Below, piece after piece: positions 62,995 through 64,000 of a DNA stretch of 64,000 bases. The DNA comes from Pelagicoccus sp. SDUM812003 (lineage in GTDB: Bacteria > Verrucomicrobiota > Verrucomicrobiia > Opitutales > Opitutaceae). The notes beneath the pieces are model-generated. The model was not told the origin of the DNA and did not search any database. It saw only the letters and a list, made by a program, of their open reading frames with translations. The stretch is from NCBI RefSeq assembly GCF_031127815.1, contig NZ_JARXHY010000006.1:1-64000 (forward strand), read 5' to 3'. Position numbers and translations under genes: made by a program. Each line of letters begins with the position of its first letter. The stretch's first letter is position 1.

Positions 62995-63513
62995 ATGAAC
63001 TTCAGAAACGCAGCGAAACGCTTTGCCTCTTCTGGAGCAAAGGCGTTCGTCGGGTTAGTGAGTCTTGTTTTGCTGCAAGCGTGCTCGACTGGAGGAGGAA
63101 CTCAAACGGTGCCGCGATCCGTCGCGGGCCAGGTGCAACGGGTCGATCCCGGTACGGTCGTGGCGACGCGCACTGTGGAGATCGATGGGGAAGCGACCTA
63201 TCTCGGGCAGTCCGGAGGGGCGATCGTCGGCTCGGCGGTTGGGCAATCCATCGGCAGCGGGGACGGCCGCATTCTCGCTTCGGCTGGCGGAGCGGTGGTG
63301 GGCGGAATCGTCGGGGGCATGGTCGAGAAGGAGCTTAGCAAGAAGCGGGCTCAGGAACTGACCATCAGTCTCGACGACGGAAACACTGTGGTCGTCATTC
63401 AGGAACTGGAGGACGTGGGCTTCATCGAAGGAGACCGCGTCAACGTCAGCCAGACGCGAGCGGGCGAGGCTTTGGTGGCTCATGCTCACTACGAAAGCGA
63501 TGGCCTCTATTAG
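62995..63513 (+). CDS. Glycine-zipper lipoprotein (SlyB-like), copy 2
   Basis: A 172-residue lipoprotein with lipobox LLQACST. It shares VQRVDPGTVVATRTVEIDG, glycine zippers (SGGAIVGSAVGQSIG, GGAVVGGIVGGMVEKEL) and LTISLDDGNTVVVIQEL with the preceding protein. The start could be the GTG at 62992. Outer-membrane location is inferred from the lipobox. Tandem duplication of an ancestral gene is likely. Confidence 0.8.
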   Translation: MNFRNAAKRFASSGAKAFVGLVSLVLLQACSTGGGTQTVPRSVAGQVQRVDPGTVVATRTVEIDGEATYLGQSGGAIVGSAVGQSIGSGDGRILASAGGAVVGGIVGGMVEKELSKKRAQELTISLDDGNTVVVIQELEDVGFIEGDRVNVSQTRAGEALVAHAHYESDGLY

Positions 63514-63549
63514 CCGACAGTAGCGGAATCGAGTTCAACCTTCTCAATC

Positions 63550-63587
63550 AAGGCGGGCCGCGCGAGAGAAGGCGGTCCGCCTTTTTT
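63550..63587 (+). terminator. Terminator after lipoprotein genes
   Basis: A 12-bp stem (AAGGCGGGCCGC with GCGGTCCGCCTT, one G-T pair) around a 10-base loop, followed by a T-run. Confidence 0.88.
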
Positions 63588-63624
63588 CTTTTTCCCTCAG
63601 CTGAGATCTGAGAGAGTGGCGGGC

Positions 63625-64000
63625 ATGGATGAAGGGAAGCAAAGCCTAGGGAACCAGCTCGGGCGAAGCCGTTCGCCGTATTTGCTGCAGCACGCGGACA
63701 ATCCGGTCCACTGGATGGAGTGGGGAGAGGACGCGTTTCGTCTCGCTCGCGAGCGCGAGAAGCCGATTTTTTTATCAATTGGCTATTCGACCTGCCACTG
63801 GTGCCACGTCATGGCCCACCAGAGCTTCGAGAACGTGGAGATAGCGGAGGCGCTCAACCAAGCGTTTGTGAACGTGAAGCTGGATCGCGAGGAGCGTCCT
63901 GACATCGACCGAATCTACATGAGCTATGTGCAGTCGACCACCGGGAGGGGCGGCTGGCCGATGAGCGTTTGGCTGACGCCCGACCTGGAGCCGTTTTATG
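63625..64000 (+). CDS. DUF255 thioredoxin-fold protein (YyaL/SPATA20-like), 5' part
   Basis: Only the first 125 residues are in the window. [28 protein letters not shown] (CxxC) and [16 protein letters not shown] are the hallmark segments of the DUF255 N-terminal thioredoxin-like domain, normally followed by a large six-hairpin glycosidase-like domain. Function of the family is not settled. The gene runs off the right end of the window. Confidence 0.9.
   Translation, partial: MDEGKQSLGNQLGRSRSPYLLQHADNPVHWMEWGEDAFRLAREREKPIFLSIGYSTCHWCHVMAHQSFENVEIAEALNQAFVNVKLDREERPDIDRIYMSYVQSTTGRGGWPMSVWLTPDLEPFY

Overview
The window looks like a chromosome segment of a Verrucomicrobiota bacterium, probably class Opitutae (Puniceicoccaceae or Pelagicoccus-like). 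This is inferred from the mix of long secreted proteins with DxDxDG calcium-loop C-termini, SpvB/RHS proteins, SirB1, DUF255 and YgfZ genes and weak Shine-Dalgarno sites; no rRNA or marker gene settles it. The left three quarters (1 to about 48.8 kb) is accessory DNA. The right quarter (about 48.9 to 64 kb) is ordinary chromosome with dense housekeeping genes.

Left end (0.3-3.1 kb): a small mobilisation/replication block with a RepA-like P-loop ATPase, a probable ribbon-helix-helix accessory protein and a relaxase-like protein.

Defence island (3.7-25.4 kb): a single-strand DNA phosphorothioation system. One long plus-strand operon reads sspB (DUF4007), sspC (P-loop ATPase), sspD (DndC-like ATP pyrophosphatase), a GHKL double-ATPase/histidine-kinase-like gene, a receiver-domain gene, then sspF, sspG and sspH. 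Convergent to it are a phosphorothioation-associated methyltransferase gene and the cysteine desulfurase gene sspA. SspA and SspD would mobilise sulfur, SspB and SspC would install it in the DNA backbone, and SspF/G/H would act on unmodified invader DNA. The kinase/receiver pair between the modification and restriction modules is the least explained part and the best candidate for something undescribed.

The island is bracketed by copies of a 28-bp repeat (3226, 25480, 29040). In the two right-hand copies it lies within a 70-bp unit holding a 14-bp inverted repeat around an 8-bp spacer, which has the layout of a tyrosine-recombinase core site. A small excisionase-like HTH gene sits beside the middle copy. 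No integrase lies in the window.

25.9-32.8 kb holds a secreted beta-helix protein, a nuclease-like gene, a degenerate CHC2 (primase zinc-finger) gene, a second excisionase-like gene, several small coupled ORFs and a metallophosphoesterase. 33.8-44.9 kb is a secreted-protein cluster centred on a 2416-residue SpvB/FG-GAP/RHS polymorphic toxin with an AT-rich C-terminal tip and a likely immunity gene. It is followed by a REP-associated tyrosine transposase, a secreted HExxH protein and transposase debris (IS66 TnpB, a second RAYT tail).

At 48.82-48.88 kb the 3' end of ssrA (tmRNA: T-arm, acceptor strand and CCA) lies alone, followed by a strong terminator. This is the expected distal attachment site of an island integrated into ssrA, so it probably marks the right edge of the accessory region.

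Right end (49.1-64 kb): MscS channel, BLUF photoreceptor protein, malate dehydrogenase, DAHP synthase, YgfZ, HU, prepilin peptidase, shikimate dehydrogenase, SirB1-like protein, response regulator, TVP38-like membrane protein, exonuclease VII large subunit, ACT-domain protein, two paralogous glycine-zipper lipoproteins and the start of a DUF255 thioredoxin-fold protein.
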